From positions 310,001-374,000 of the forward strand of contig NZ_AUII01000001.1 of the NCBI RefSeq assembly GCF_000423625.1: a stretch of 64,000 bases of DNA. Direction: 5' to 3'. Numbering within the stretch: the stretch's first letter is position 1; the number at the start of each line of letters is the position of its first letter. Source of the DNA: Pseudonocardia asaccharolytica DSM 44247 = NBRC 16224. Its GTDB lineage: Bacteria; Actinomycetota; Actinomycetes; Mycobacteriales; Pseudonocardiaceae. The notes under the pieces are model-generated. The model was not told the origin of the DNA and searched no databases. It worked only from the letters and a program-made list of their open reading frames with translations. This document shows, in pieces, positions 34,678-43,373 of the stretch. The position numbers were made by a program, and so were the translations under genes.

Positions 34678-35073
34678 ATGGACGAGGTCTTCGATGCGCT
34701 CGGCGACCCGACCCGCCGGCAGATCCTGGAGCTGCTCGCCGCGGGTGAGCAGCCGGTGGGGACGGTCGTCGCAGCGCTTCAGGACCGAGCGCCGATCTCG
34801 CAACCTGCCGTTTCACAGCACCTCAAGGTGCTCCGCGAGGCCGGGCTCGTCACTGTGCGCGCCGAGGGGCCCCGCAGATTCTACGTCATCGACGGGGCCG
34901 GCCTCGATGCCGCCCGTGCCTGGCTCGCCCGGCTCGCCGACCCCCTCGCGCCGTTCGCCCAGCCGCTCGACGCGCTCGCGACCGAGATCGCACGCGGCCG
35001 ACGGGCCCGTCGAGCTGCTCCCGTCGAGCGGCCCGGACAGCATCCAGGCGACCAGGACAGCCGGCTCGCCTGA
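34678..35073 (+). CDS. ArsR-family regulator
   Basis: 131 residues. Winged helix: VFDALGDPTRRQILELLAAG, then ISQPAVSQHLKVLREAGLVT and RFYVIDGAGL. No cysteine metal site is present, so it belongs to the non-metal, ligand- or SRPBCC-linked ArsR branch. It starts right after the SRPBCC stop and should repress both genes from the palindrome at 33994. The C-terminal ~30 residues are Arg- and Pro-rich. Like the adjacent monooxygenase-TetR pair, it is a passenger between pglX and pglY. Confidence 0.88.
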   Translation: MDEVFDALGDPTRRQILELLAAGEQPVGTVVAALQDRAPISQPAVSQHLKVLREAGLVTVRAEGPRRFYVIDGAGLDAARAWLARLADPLAPFAQPLDALATEIARGRRARRAAPVERPGQHPGDQDSRLA

Positions 35074-35105
35074 CCCGTGCAGGACATCCAGTGGCGCCGA
35101 ACGAG

Positions 35106-36755
35106 TTAGAACGGTGGTGGGTCGTCGTCGGGGGTGGGTGGGGGTTCGGGTTCCGGTTTCGCTGCGACCGCGGCGGCGGTGAACTCGGCGCGCAGGGCGG
35201 CGAGTTCGGTGTCGGTGCGGTAGTCGTAGGGCTCGGTGGTGTAGACGTGCCCGGTCGGGGTGGTCCAGGTGACCCGGCCGTCGGGGTGCAGGGTGGTCTG
35301 CCAGCCGGCGTGGTGTTTGAGCTTGTGCCCGTGCTGGCACTTGGAATCGACGTTCGATTCGGCGGTCGGCCCGTCCGGGAACCGGATGATGTGGTCGAGC
35401 TCGCAGCCGGCCGCCGGGCGCATACACATCGGTTCGCGACAGTAGCCGTCGCGGGCGCGGATGTGATCGGCCAGGGCGACCGGGGGGTGGTAGGTGGTGC
35501 GGCCGTAGTCGAGCAGCGCCCCGGAGGCCGGGTCGGTGAGCAGGCGGTGCCAGACCGCGTCGGCGGCGAGCTCCCGGGCCAGCTCGGCCGGGAGGGTGCC
35601 GTAGCCGACCAGCTCGCACGGCTCGTCGGTCTGCCCGGTGAGCGTGGGGTAGGGGACCACGACCTGGATGAGGGGTTTGCCGGGGGTGACCGGGCGCAGA
35701 TACATCCGGCCTGACCCCGCCTCGGAGGCCCCGGGCCCGGGCGGAGATTCCGGCGTGGCCGTCGCGTCTCCCTCGGGATCCGTGAACTGCTGGTCCGGAT
35801 CGCTGTTGGTCTCGCCGGTGGTCTGCTCGGCGTCCCCGTTCTCGGGGGCGAGGAGATCGACGTCGGTGCTATCGGTGTCGGGGGCGACGGTGAGTCGGCC
35901 GGTGAGCAGGTCGCGCAGCAGGTCGGCGCGGCGGGCATCCATGCCGCGGGAGTCGGCGGCGCCGAGGCCGCGGGCCAGCCGGGTGAGCCACTCGTAGGCC
36001 GAGTACGCGTCCGGGGCCGAGAGCAGGGCCCACAGCGAGGCCATGCCGTCCTCGCGGGCCTGCACGGTGACCCGCCGGTCGTGCCGGGCGCGGCGGTGGC
36101 GGTTCGCGGCCCCGTCCGGGTCGACCGCGATCACCGCGCGGCGCAGCGCCGCGCGCAGCTGGGCCAGGCTCTGCCCGCCCGCCTTGGGGAGCACCCGGGC
36201 GGCCACCGCGGTGGCCTGGGCCGGGTCCAGATACAGGGTGGTCTCGTAGAGGGCGCGGACCTTGGCCGCGTCCAGCTCGCCGCGCTCGTACGCGTCGCGC
36301 ACCGCGTGCAGGGGGCCGGCCAGGGCGGTGGCCTGGGCGAGCAGGAATGTCGCCCAGCCGCGGGAGACCGCAAGCGCGCAGCCGATCTCGTCGGGGGCGA
36401 ACCGGCTGCCCACGCTGGGCTCGTTCGCCCGCAGCATGTCCGAGGGGTCGGCGGGGCGGCGGCCGGCGAACTCGGCCAGCAGCCGCGCCTGCCGCGCCCC
36501 GGCCCAGGACATCAGCCGGTGAAACCCGGCGATGGTCTCGACCAGCGCGGCGTCGTCCATCGAGGCCGGGTCGGCGGTGCCCAGCTCCAACTCCAGGGCC
36601 GCCCACCCGGAGGGCATGAACCCGGCTCCGGCCGGGCGACCCTCGGGTTCGGGCCGGGTCGACGGTGGGTCGACCGCCCAGACTCCCGGGGCGGGGGCGA
36701 TCCCCGGTCCGGGGGCTTCGCGGCGGACGCTCACCGCCGACCAGGTCTCGAACAC
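35106..36755 (-). CDS. 13E12-family HNH endonuclease (DUF222)
   Basis: 549 residues. The DUF222 part (about 60-330) includes DEIGCALAVSRGWATFLLAQ and YERGELDAAKVRALYETTLY. A C-terminal HNH nuclease (about 430-500) shows GYCREPMCMRPAAGCELDH then DGPTAESNVDSKCQHGHKLK with the His-Asn-His residues and four Cys/His zinc ligands. A long acidic linker separates them. This is the multi-copy 13E12 repeat family of actinobacteria, thought to be mobile and, in mycobacteria, partly under LexA control. GTG start at 36755 lies within a perfect LexA-type box. DNA nicking or cleavage is expected; its biological use is unsettled. Confidence 0.88.
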   Translation of the reverse strand: MFETWSAVSVRREAPGPGIAPAPGVWAVDPPSTRPEPEGRPAGAGFMPSGWAALELELGTADPASMDDAALVETIAGFHRLMSWAGARQARLLAEFAGRRPADPSDMLRANEPSVGSRFAPDEIGCALAVSRGWATFLLAQATALAGPLHAVRDAYERGELDAAKVRALYETTLYLDPAQATAVAARVLPKAGGQSLAQLRAALRRAVIAVDPDGAANRHRRARHDRRVTVQAREDGMASLWALLSAPDAYSAYEWLTRLARGLGAADSRGMDARRADLLRDLLTGRLTVAPDTDSTDVDLLAPENGDAEQTTGETNSDPDQQFTDPEGDATATPESPPGPGASEAGSGRMYLRPVTPGKPLIQVVVPYPTLTGQTDEPCELVGYGTLPAELARELAADAVWHRLLTDPASGALLDYGRTTYHPPVALADHIRARDGYCREPMCMRPAAGCELDHIIRFPDGPTAESNVDSKCQHGHKLKHHAGWQTTLHPDGRVTWTTPTGHVYTTEPYDYRTDTELAALRAEFTAAAVAAKPEPEPPPTPDDDPPPF

Positions 36756-36768
36756 ATGTTCGAGTATA
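36748..36768 (-). promoter_or_regulatory. LexA (SOS) box over a probable leaderless promoter
   Basis: TCGAACACATGTTCGA (36748-36763) fits the actinobacterial SOS consensus TCGAAC-N4-GTTCGA exactly. On the coding strand TATACT (36768-36763) is a good -10, and TTGCGT lies 17 bases further upstream. Transcription would start about at the GTG (36755), giving a leaderless mRNA with LexA covering -10, start point and start codon. Confidence 0.75.
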
Positions 36769-36840
36769 GTCCATTCGGATCAACCACGCAAATGCATGCC
36801 GATCGCCTTGGTCAGTCCTGACCAGGCAGAACCTGCAGCC

Positions 36841-37016
36841 GTGGCCGAGCCGGTGAACGCATCGGAGGCGAAGGCGCACCTGTCGCAGTGGCTGGAGCGG
36901 GCGGAGGCCGCGCCGAGGAGCTGCTCACCACGGGCGCGGGCGGACACTTCCGGTTCGACCCGGAGCACGACCGGCTCCGGGCTCTCCGGCAGCGGGGAGA
37001 CGCAGAACGGACCTGA
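36841..37016 (+). pseudogene. Relic of a Phd-type antitoxin gene
   Basis: GTG 36841 opens VAEPVNASEAKAHLSQWLERAEA, clearly related to the intact antitoxin at 16757 (EKVNVYEAKTHLSRLLERVEAG). Its upstream DNA also carries a relative of that operator: GGTCAGTCCTGACC at 36810-36823 running into TGACCAGGC. After about 25 codons the homology ends; in another frame 36912-37016 reads AEELLTTGAGGHFRFDPEHD to a TGA, which looks coding but belongs to a family I do not recognise. No PIN toxin follows. The 311-base gap between the HNH gene and pglY holds only this relic and the promoters. Confidence 0.6.
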
Positions 37017-37066
37017 TCACGGTGCGACTAGGGTCGCCACGGACTGCGACAGTGGAGGAGCGAGGG

Positions 37067-40000
37067 GTGACAACTGCGGGACAGGCGGGCCGGCCACTCC
37101 TTCGCGAGCTGATCAGGATCCCGGAACGGATCCACCAGGGCGATTTCGTCCTGCGCCTCACCGAGGGCGTGCAACACACGCGATCCACCCTGGACAGCTA
37201 CGTCATCACCCCCCAGCTGCGCGTGGCGTTCGACGAGGCACTCGGGCTGATCGGTTCCGCGCTCGCCGAGGGCCGGTCGAAGGCCAGCTACCTGCACGGC
37301 TCCTTCGGGTCCGGCAAGAGCCACTTCATGGCGGTGCTGCACGCGCTGCTGCGCGGTGACGTCGCCGCCCGGTCCCGTCCGGAGTTCGCCGACGCGCTGG
37401 CCCGGCACCGCTGGCTGGGCCAGCAGCGGTTCATGCTCGTTCCGTACCACCTGATCGGGGCGGAGAGTCTGGAGGCCGCGATCCTCGGCGGCTACGTCGA
37501 CCACGTCCGCCGGGAGCACCCCGACGCGCCGCTGCCGCCGGTGTACCGCGTGCAGGGCCTGCTCGACGACGCCCGCGCGATCCGCGACAGCATCGGCACC
37601 CGGGCGTTCCTGGACCGGCTGCCCGCTTCGCAGGACGACGAGTGGGGGACCGTCGAGGCGCCGTGGACGCCCGAGCAGCTCGACGAGGCGTTCGCCGCCG
37701 CGCCGGACTCCCCGCTCGCCCAGCGCCTGATCAGCGACGTCGTGCCGGTCTTCATGCCCAGCTACGCCGACTCGGTGCGTGGTGCCGCCAACGCGTTCGT
37801 GCCGCTCGACCCGGGGCTGGCCGCGATCAGCGCGCACGCGAAGCGGCTCGGCCACGACGCGGTGATCCTCTTTCTCGACGAGCTGGTGCTCTGGCTCGCC
37901 GGCAAGATCGGTGACCCGGCGTTCGTCTCCCGGGAGACGGAGAAGGTCGCGAAACTGGTCGAGTCGTCCGACGCGTACCGGGCCGTGCCGATCGTCAGCT
38001 TCATCGCCCGGCAACGCGACCTGCGCGAGCTGATCGGCGCCAAGCGCACCGGCGCGGAGACGCTGTCGTTCCAGGACCAGCTCTCCTATTGGGACGGCCG
38101 CTTCGCCACCGTCACCCTGGAGGACCGCAACCTCGAGCTCATCGCCGAGAAGCGCATCCTCGCGCCCATCGACGAGGTGGCCGCGCAGCGCATCGCCGAG
38201 GCGTTCCGTCGCACCGACAACCTGCCCGGCGCCACCCGGGACGTACTGCTGACCGACGGCGACGGCGAGGCGTTCCGGCGCACCTATCCGTTCAGCCCGG
38301 CGTTCATGCAGACGCTGGTGCACGTGTCCTCGGCGCTGCAGCGCGAACGCACCGCGCTGAAGCTGATGCAGCAGATCCTCGTCGACCGCCGCGACGACCT
38401 GCGCCTCGGCCAGCTCGTCCCGCTCGGCGACCTCTTCGACGCCATCGCCGACGGCAACGACCAGCCGTTCACCGAGAAGCTCAAGCACGAGTTCGACCAG
38501 GCTCGCACGCTCTACCAGCGCACGCTGCGGCCGATGCTGCTGGAGCAGCGGGGGCTCACCGAGGAACAGGCCGCCGGGCACACCGAGGCGCCGCCCGCGG
38601 TCCTGGCCACCTTCCGCGCCGACGACCGCATCGTCAAGACGCTCCTGCTCTCCGCGCTGGCCCCGGACGTGCCCGCGCTGCGCGGCATGACCGCCCGCCG
38701 GCTCGCCGCGCTCAACCACGGCACCGTCATGACCCTCATCCCCGGCCAGGAGGTCGCCGAGGTCATCCGGCGGCTGCGCAGCTGGGCGGGTCACGTGGGG
38801 GAGCTCAAGGTCGGCGAGGAGGATGATCCGAGCGTCCGGCTGCAGCTCGTCGGGGTCGACATCGGACAGATCCTCGACCGCGTCACCCACGTCGACAACG
38901 ACGCCAGCCGCCGCCGCCTGTTCCGCGACCTGCTGCTCGGCGAGCTCGGCATCCGCGACGACGGGGCGTTCGAGCTGGAGCATCCGGTGGTGTGGCGGGG
39001 GAGCAGGCGCACCGTCGAGATCGTCTACGGGAACGTCCGCGACCGCACCGAGCTGCGCGACGAGGTGTTCGAACCCTCCCAGCCCGGGCGCTGGCGGCTC
39101 GTCGTCGACTACCCGTTCGACGCGGCCACCTACTCCGCCGCAGAGGACCGGATGCGGCTCATGGAGCTGCGCGCCCGGCCCCGCCGCTGCGTCGCGTGGC
39201 TGCCGGCGTTCGTCACCGGCAGCGTCCTGGCGAAGGTCGGCACGCTGGTGCGGATCGACCACCTGCTGTCGGGGAACCAGCTCGACGAGAACGCCGCCCA
39301 CCTCGGCGCCGACGACCGGCAACGCGCCCGCGACCTGCTGCGCAACCAGGGTGACGCGCTGCGCGCCGAGCTGCGGATGGTGCTGCGCGAGGCCTACGGG
39401 CTCGCCAAGGCGAACGAGTCCCACGTGCTGGACTGGTCCGACCACCTGATCAGCCTCGACCCGGCCCTGACCCCGCGGCTGGACGTCGGCCGCCCCTTCT
39501 CGGACGCGCTGGCCCACCTCGTCGACCAGTGCTTCGCCGCGACGTACCCGGATCACCCCCACCTCGACCCGCAGCGCAAAGGCACACCGGTGACGACGGC
39601 GGAGCTGCGGACCGTCCTGGAGGTGGTACGCCGGGCCGCCGACGCCGAGGGCGGGCGGACCGAGACCGACAAGTCCGAGCGCTCCGCGGTGGCGAAGCTC
39701 GCCCATCCCCTGCGCCTCGGCGAGGAGCACGGCGGCCCGTTCGTCCTCTCCCGCGACTGGGAGACCGAGTTCGAGCGGCGCGCCGCGCAGGCCCGGACGG
39801 ACGGCGCCGACCTGCCGGTCCGGCAGGTCCGCGGCTGGCTGGCCGAGCTCGGTCTGGAGGACCGCGTCGCGAACCTCGTCATCGCGACGTACGCGGAGCT
39901 GAGCCGCCGGGCGTGGGTGCGGGCGAACCGGGTCGTCGAGCCGCCGAGGTCGGTCGACGAGGTGCGCGACGACATGCTGCTACGGCCACAGCCGATGCCG

Positions 40001-40741
40001 GACCCCGCGGACTGGGCGGTGGCCGTGGAACGAGCCGGCGTGCTGTTCGGCGAGAAGATCGACGCCCGGGTGATCTCCCCGCGGTCGGTGGCGCGGTTCG
40101 CCCGCGTCGGCGGCAAGGCCGACCAGCTGCGCGCCCCGGCGGCCGACCTGCTGGCCGTGCTGGAGAGCATGCTCCCCCGCCTCGAGGTGCCGAATGAGCC
40201 CGTCGCGCCGCGGCTGCACACCGCCGAGACCGGGATGCGGCTGCTCGACGCGCTGCGGCGCGCCGACGGCCCGACCGAGCTCGTCGCCGCGCTGGCCCGC
40301 GAACCGATCGACGTCCCACTGGTCACGCTCAGCCGGTCGCTCTCCTCGGCCGCGACCGTCGCGCAGGCGCTGCGGGACGCCGACTGGCAGGTCCTCGACC
40401 GGCTGTCCTCGCTCGATCATCCCGACGCCGACCCGGTCCGCGAGACACTCCGGACCGGAGCCGCGACGAACGAGAACGCCGCCTCGCTGGCCGAGGTCAT
40501 CGCCGAGGCGCGGCGACGGGTGCTCGACCTGATCGTCGTCGCGGCGCCGGGCCGGCCTCCGCGTCCGGCCCGGTCTCCACAGCCGGCCCAGTCTCCGCCG
40601 GTCGGCCCCGCTCCGGGTCCGGCGCGCGTGCGGACGCTGCGGGGCCGCCGGGACGAGGTGCTGGCGCAGCTGCGAGAGGTGCTCCCGCGGGGTGTGGACG
40701 TCGAGATCACCGTCCGGGTCCTCGGCGATGTCCACGGCTGA
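37067..40741 (+). CDS. pglY: BREX type 2 ATPase PglY
   Basis: 1224 residues. Walker A is YLHGSFGSGKSHFMAVLHAL (about 75-94) and Walker B AVILFLDELVLWLAG (about 265-280). The remainder is long and mostly helical, without other motifs I can name, as in PglY/BrxC-type P-loop proteins. PglY is one of the two large core proteins of the Pgl system and works with PglZ, whose gene overlaps it by 14 bases. GTG at 37067 is preferred because GAGGAGCGAGGG precedes it; an in-frame GTG at 37022 is weaker. It begins the second half of the locus, separated from pglX by about 5.5 kb of unrelated genes. Confidence 0.92.
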   Translation: MTTAGQAGRPLLRELIRIPERIHQGDFVLRLTEGVQHTRSTLDSYVITPQLRVAFDEALGLIGSALAEGRSKASYLHGSFGSGKSHFMAVLHALLRGDVAARSRPEFADALARHRWLGQQRFMLVPYHLIGAESLEAAILGGYVDHVRREHPDAPLPPVYRVQGLLDDARAIRDSIGTRAFLDRLPASQDDEWGTVEAPWTPEQLDEAFAAAPDSPLAQRLISDVVPVFMPSYADSVRGAANAFVPLDPGLAAISAHAKRLGHDAVILFLDELVLWLAGKIGDPAFVSRETEKVAKLVESSDAYRAVPIVSFIARQRDLRELIGAKRTGAETLSFQDQLSYWDGRFATVTLEDRNLELIAEKRILAPIDEVAAQRIAEAFRRTDNLPGATRDVLLTDGDGEAFRRTYPFSPAFMQTLVHVSSALQRERTALKLMQQILVDRRDDLRLGQLVPLGDLFDAIADGNDQPFTEKLKHEFDQARTLYQRTLRPMLLEQRGLTEEQAAGHTEAPPAVLATFRADDRIVKTLLLSALAPDVPALRGMTARRLAALNHGTVMTLIPGQEVAEVIRRLRSWAGHVGELKVGEEDDPSVRLQLVGVDIGQILDRVTHVDNDASRRRLFRDLLLGELGIRDDGAFELEHPVVWRGSRRTVEIVYGNVRDRTELRDEVFEPSQPGRWRLVVDYPFDAATYSAAEDRMRLMELRARPRRCVAWLPAFVTGSVLAKVGTLVRIDHLLSGNQLDENAAHLGADDRQRARDLLRNQGDALRAELRMVLREAYGLAKANESHVLDWSDHLISLDPALTPRLDVGRPFSDALAHLVDQCFAATYPDHPHLDPQRKGTPVTTAELRTVLEVVRRAADAEGGRTETDKSERSAVAKLAHPLRLGEEHGGPFVLSRDWETEFERRAAQARTDGADLPVRQVRGWLAELGLEDRVANLVIATYAELSRRAWVRANRVVEPPRSVDEVRDDMLLRPQPMPDPADWAVAVERAGVLFGEKIDARVISPRSVARFARVGGKADQLRAPAADLLAVLESMLPRLEVPNEPVAPRLHTAETGMRLLDALRRADGPTELVAALAREPIDVPLVTLSRSLSSAATVAQALRDADWQVLDRLSSLDHPDADPVRETLRTGAATNENAASLAEVIAEARRRVLDLIVVAAPGRPPRPARSPQPAQSPPVGPAPGPARVRTLRGRRDEVLAQLREVLPRGVDVEITVRVLGDVHG

Positions 40742-43373
40742 GATCGCGTCGGCCGGCGAGCGCGCCGTCCTCGAACGGGTGCGCAGCCAGCTGGCGCGGG
40801 TCACCGAGCCGCACGGCCTCGTGATCGGTATCCGGACGCTCGAACCCCCCGTCTGGCAGAGCGAGCCGGAGCAGCGGATCGACGAGCGGCCGGTGCGGAT
40901 CGCCGCGTGCCCCTCCGTGCTGGCCGTGCTCGACGCGCTGGCCGGCGCCGACCGGGCGGGCGTGACCGTGCTGCTCACCGACCAGCCGGAAAGCGAACTC
41001 GGCGACGCGGTCCTCGCCCGGCTGCATCGCGGCAAGCTCCTGGAGGCCGACCGGTACACGCTGCTGGGCGATCTGCTCGACGCGCGCACCCTCGACCCCC
41101 GCATCCGCGCCGAGAGCTGGCTGGTCGACGCGCTGATCGCGCTCGCGGGGGCCGAGGCGCTGCCGTCGGTGACGGGGGCGGCCGTCAGCCGCCGGCGGGC
41201 CGTCGGCCTCGTGGCGGCCGCCCGCCTCGGCGTCGACCCGGAACAGCAGGATCTGCCCGGCCTGGTCGCGGTCTTCGACGAGACCGCCGTCCGGTCGGGC
41301 TGGCGGGTGCTGGGCGAGGCCGAGCGTGCCGGCCTCGTCACCCACCTCGAGGAGCTGCACGGGCGGGGCGCGGGGGCCGTCGCGACGCTCGCGCAGCAGC
41401 GCGACGACGTCCTCGCCGAACTGCTCGTCGCCGCAGCCATCACCGCGGCCCCGGCCTCGGAAACACGCGCGGCGATCGCGCTCGGCGGTTTCACCCAGTC
41501 GCGTTTCCCCACGCCGCGTCCCACCCCGGCGGATCTCACCGCCGCCGGGCGCGCCGCGGTCGAACACACCCGGCGGGCCACGTCCGCGCGGGTGAGCCAG
41601 CAGATCCGGCGTGCCGAGGCGCTGCTCGACGAACTCGACGCCGCGGCCGTCGCGACATACAGCGACGTCCTGCCGCGCGGGTTCGGTGAGCGCCTCGCGC
41701 ACGCCGCGACGTCACTCGAGGCGCCGGCGCTCACCGCGCTGGAGGCCCATGTGGAGGCGCGCGCGCAGCAGCACCGCGTCTCCCGGGTCCGCGCTGCGCT
41801 GCGCCTGCAGCGGTGGCTCGACACCCGGCCGACCGCCGACTACCGGACCACCGGCGAGGCCCTTGCACACCACGCCCGGGAACTCGCGTGGGTCGACAGG
41901 GCCCTCGCCCAGGTCCGTGCAGGCGATGCGGATCCGCGCGTCGCCGCCGTCCTCACCCGGGTTGCCGCGCAGGCAGGGCCGGCCCGCACCCGGTTCGACT
42001 CCGCCTTCGTGGCCCGACTCGCCGTCGCCCCGGACACCCCGGCCGAATCGCTCGCCGTGGAGACCCTGTTGCCCACGGTCGTCGGTCCGCTCGCGCACAC
42101 CCGCGGCGTCCTGCTGGTCGTCGTGGACGGAATGTCCGGTGCGGTGGCGGGTGACCTCGCCGAGCGGCTCACCGACCATCGCAGCGGATGGACCGAGATC
42201 GTGCGCTCCGCCGACGGCGGGCGAGAGGCCGTCCTCGCCGCGCTGCCCAGCGAGACCCGCTTCAGCCGGGCGAGCCTGTTCCTCGCGGCGCTGAGCGTCG
42301 GGGGGCAGTCCGACGAGCGAGCCGCCTTCGCCGCCCACCCCTTCTGGCCGCCCGGTGGTGCGGTGCTCATACACAAGGCGGGCCTGGCCCCCCGCAACGG
42401 CGGTGACCTCGGGCCCGAGCTGGAGACCGCGCTCGCGCCCGCAGAGGGAAGCCCCCGCGTCATCGGGGTGGTCCTCAACGCCGTCGATGACGCGCTCGGC
42501 AAGGGCCGACAGTCGATCGACCCGGCGTGGCGGCCGCAGGACATCCCGGGGCTGCCCCAGCTTCTGGACCGCGCGGCGACCGCGGGCCGGGTCGTCGTGC
42601 TGACCAGCGACCACGGCCACGTGCTCGAACACGGATCGCAGCTGCGCAACCACTCCGGCGGCGGGGCGCGCTGGCGGCCGGCCACCGAGCCGGTGGGCCC
42701 GGATGAGGTGATGGTCGCCGGGCCGCGGATGCTGTCGGGCGACGGGCGCGCGGTGCTCGCGGCGACCGACGGCCTCCGCTACGGCGCCCGCGCCTACGGC
42801 TACCACGGCGGGGCGACGCTGGCCGAGGTGGCGATTCCGCTCCTGGTCCTGCTGCCGCCCGGCGTCGACGTTCCGCCCGGATGGAGGCAGACGCGCGGCG
42901 CGCCGGAATGGTGGACCGGGGCCGCCGCGACGCCCGCTTCCGAACCTGCACCGGCGCCGCGCAGCGCCGAGACGACAAAGACGAGAAAGAAGCCGTCGGC
43001 GCAGGGCGAGGGCCTGTTCGCCCGGCCGGCGCCGGCGCCCCGGCCGGCCCGCCGCTCCGGCCGCGGGGCCGCGCTGCTGGCCTCGCCGATCTTCCAGGCC
43101 GCGCACGCGGAGATGCCGGCCAACCGGGTTCCGGCGCCCGCGGTGTTCGCCGCTGTGGTGGACGCGCTCGTCAAGGCCGGGGGCCGGTTGCCGTCGGCCG
43201 CGGTGCTCGCCGCCGCGAACAGCCCCGGACGCAACCCGCGCGGCCTGGTCACCGCGATGGGCCGCGTGCTGAACCGGGACAGCTACGCCGTGCTGACGCC
43301 CGTCGACGGCGGTCGCGCCGTCGCGCTGGACCTCGCCCTGCTCGACGAGCAGTTCCCACCGAAGCGGTCGTGA
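40728..43373 (+). CDS. pglZ: BREX type 2 phosphatase-domain protein PglZ
   Basis: 881 residues. An alkaline-phosphatase-like PglZ domain occupies the middle: LLVVVDGMSGAVAGDLAERL at about 463, then VVVLTSDHGHVLEHGSQLRN at about 623 with the metal-binding Asp-His-His pattern. PglZ domains are the signature of all BREX systems. In Streptomyces coelicolor PglZ is required alongside the toxic methyltransferase PglX and appears to restrain it. A Pro/Ala-rich linker (about 730-785) precedes a C-terminal helical domain. Start ATG 40728 inside the end of pglY; its stop overlaps the brxD start (TGATG). Confidence 0.92.
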   Translation: MSTAEIASAGERAVLERVRSQLARVTEPHGLVIGIRTLEPPVWQSEPEQRIDERPVRIAACPSVLAVLDALAGADRAGVTVLLTDQPESELGDAVLARLHRGKLLEADRYTLLGDLLDARTLDPRIRAESWLVDALIALAGAEALPSVTGAAVSRRRAVGLVAAARLGVDPEQQDLPGLVAVFDETAVRSGWRVLGEAERAGLVTHLEELHGRGAGAVATLAQQRDDVLAELLVAAAITAAPASETRAAIALGGFTQSRFPTPRPTPADLTAAGRAAVEHTRRATSARVSQQIRRAEALLDELDAAAVATYSDVLPRGFGERLAHAATSLEAPALTALEAHVEARAQQHRVSRVRAALRLQRWLDTRPTADYRTTGEALAHHARELAWVDRALAQVRAGDADPRVAAVLTRVAAQAGPARTRFDSAFVARLAVAPDTPAESLAVETLLPTVVGPLAHTRGVLLVVVDGMSGAVAGDLAERLTDHRSGWTEIVRSADGGREAVLAALPSETRFSRASLFLAALSVGGQSDERAAFAAHPFWPPGGAVLIHKAGLAPRNGGDLGPELETALAPAEGSPRVIGVVLNAVDDALGKGRQSIDPAWRPQDIPGLPQLLDRAATAGRVVVLTSDHGHVLEHGSQLRNHSGGGARWRPATEPVGPDEVMVAGPRMLSGDGRAVLAATDGLRYGARAYGYHGGATLAEVAIPLLVLLPPGVDVPPGWRQTRGAPEWWTGAAATPASEPAPAPRSAETTKTRKKPSAQGEGLFARPAPAPRPARRSGRGAALLASPIFQAAHAEMPANRVPAPAVFAAVVDALVKAGGRLPSAAVLAAANSPGRNPRGLVTAMGRVLNRDSYAVLTPVDGGRAVALDLALLDEQFPPKRS

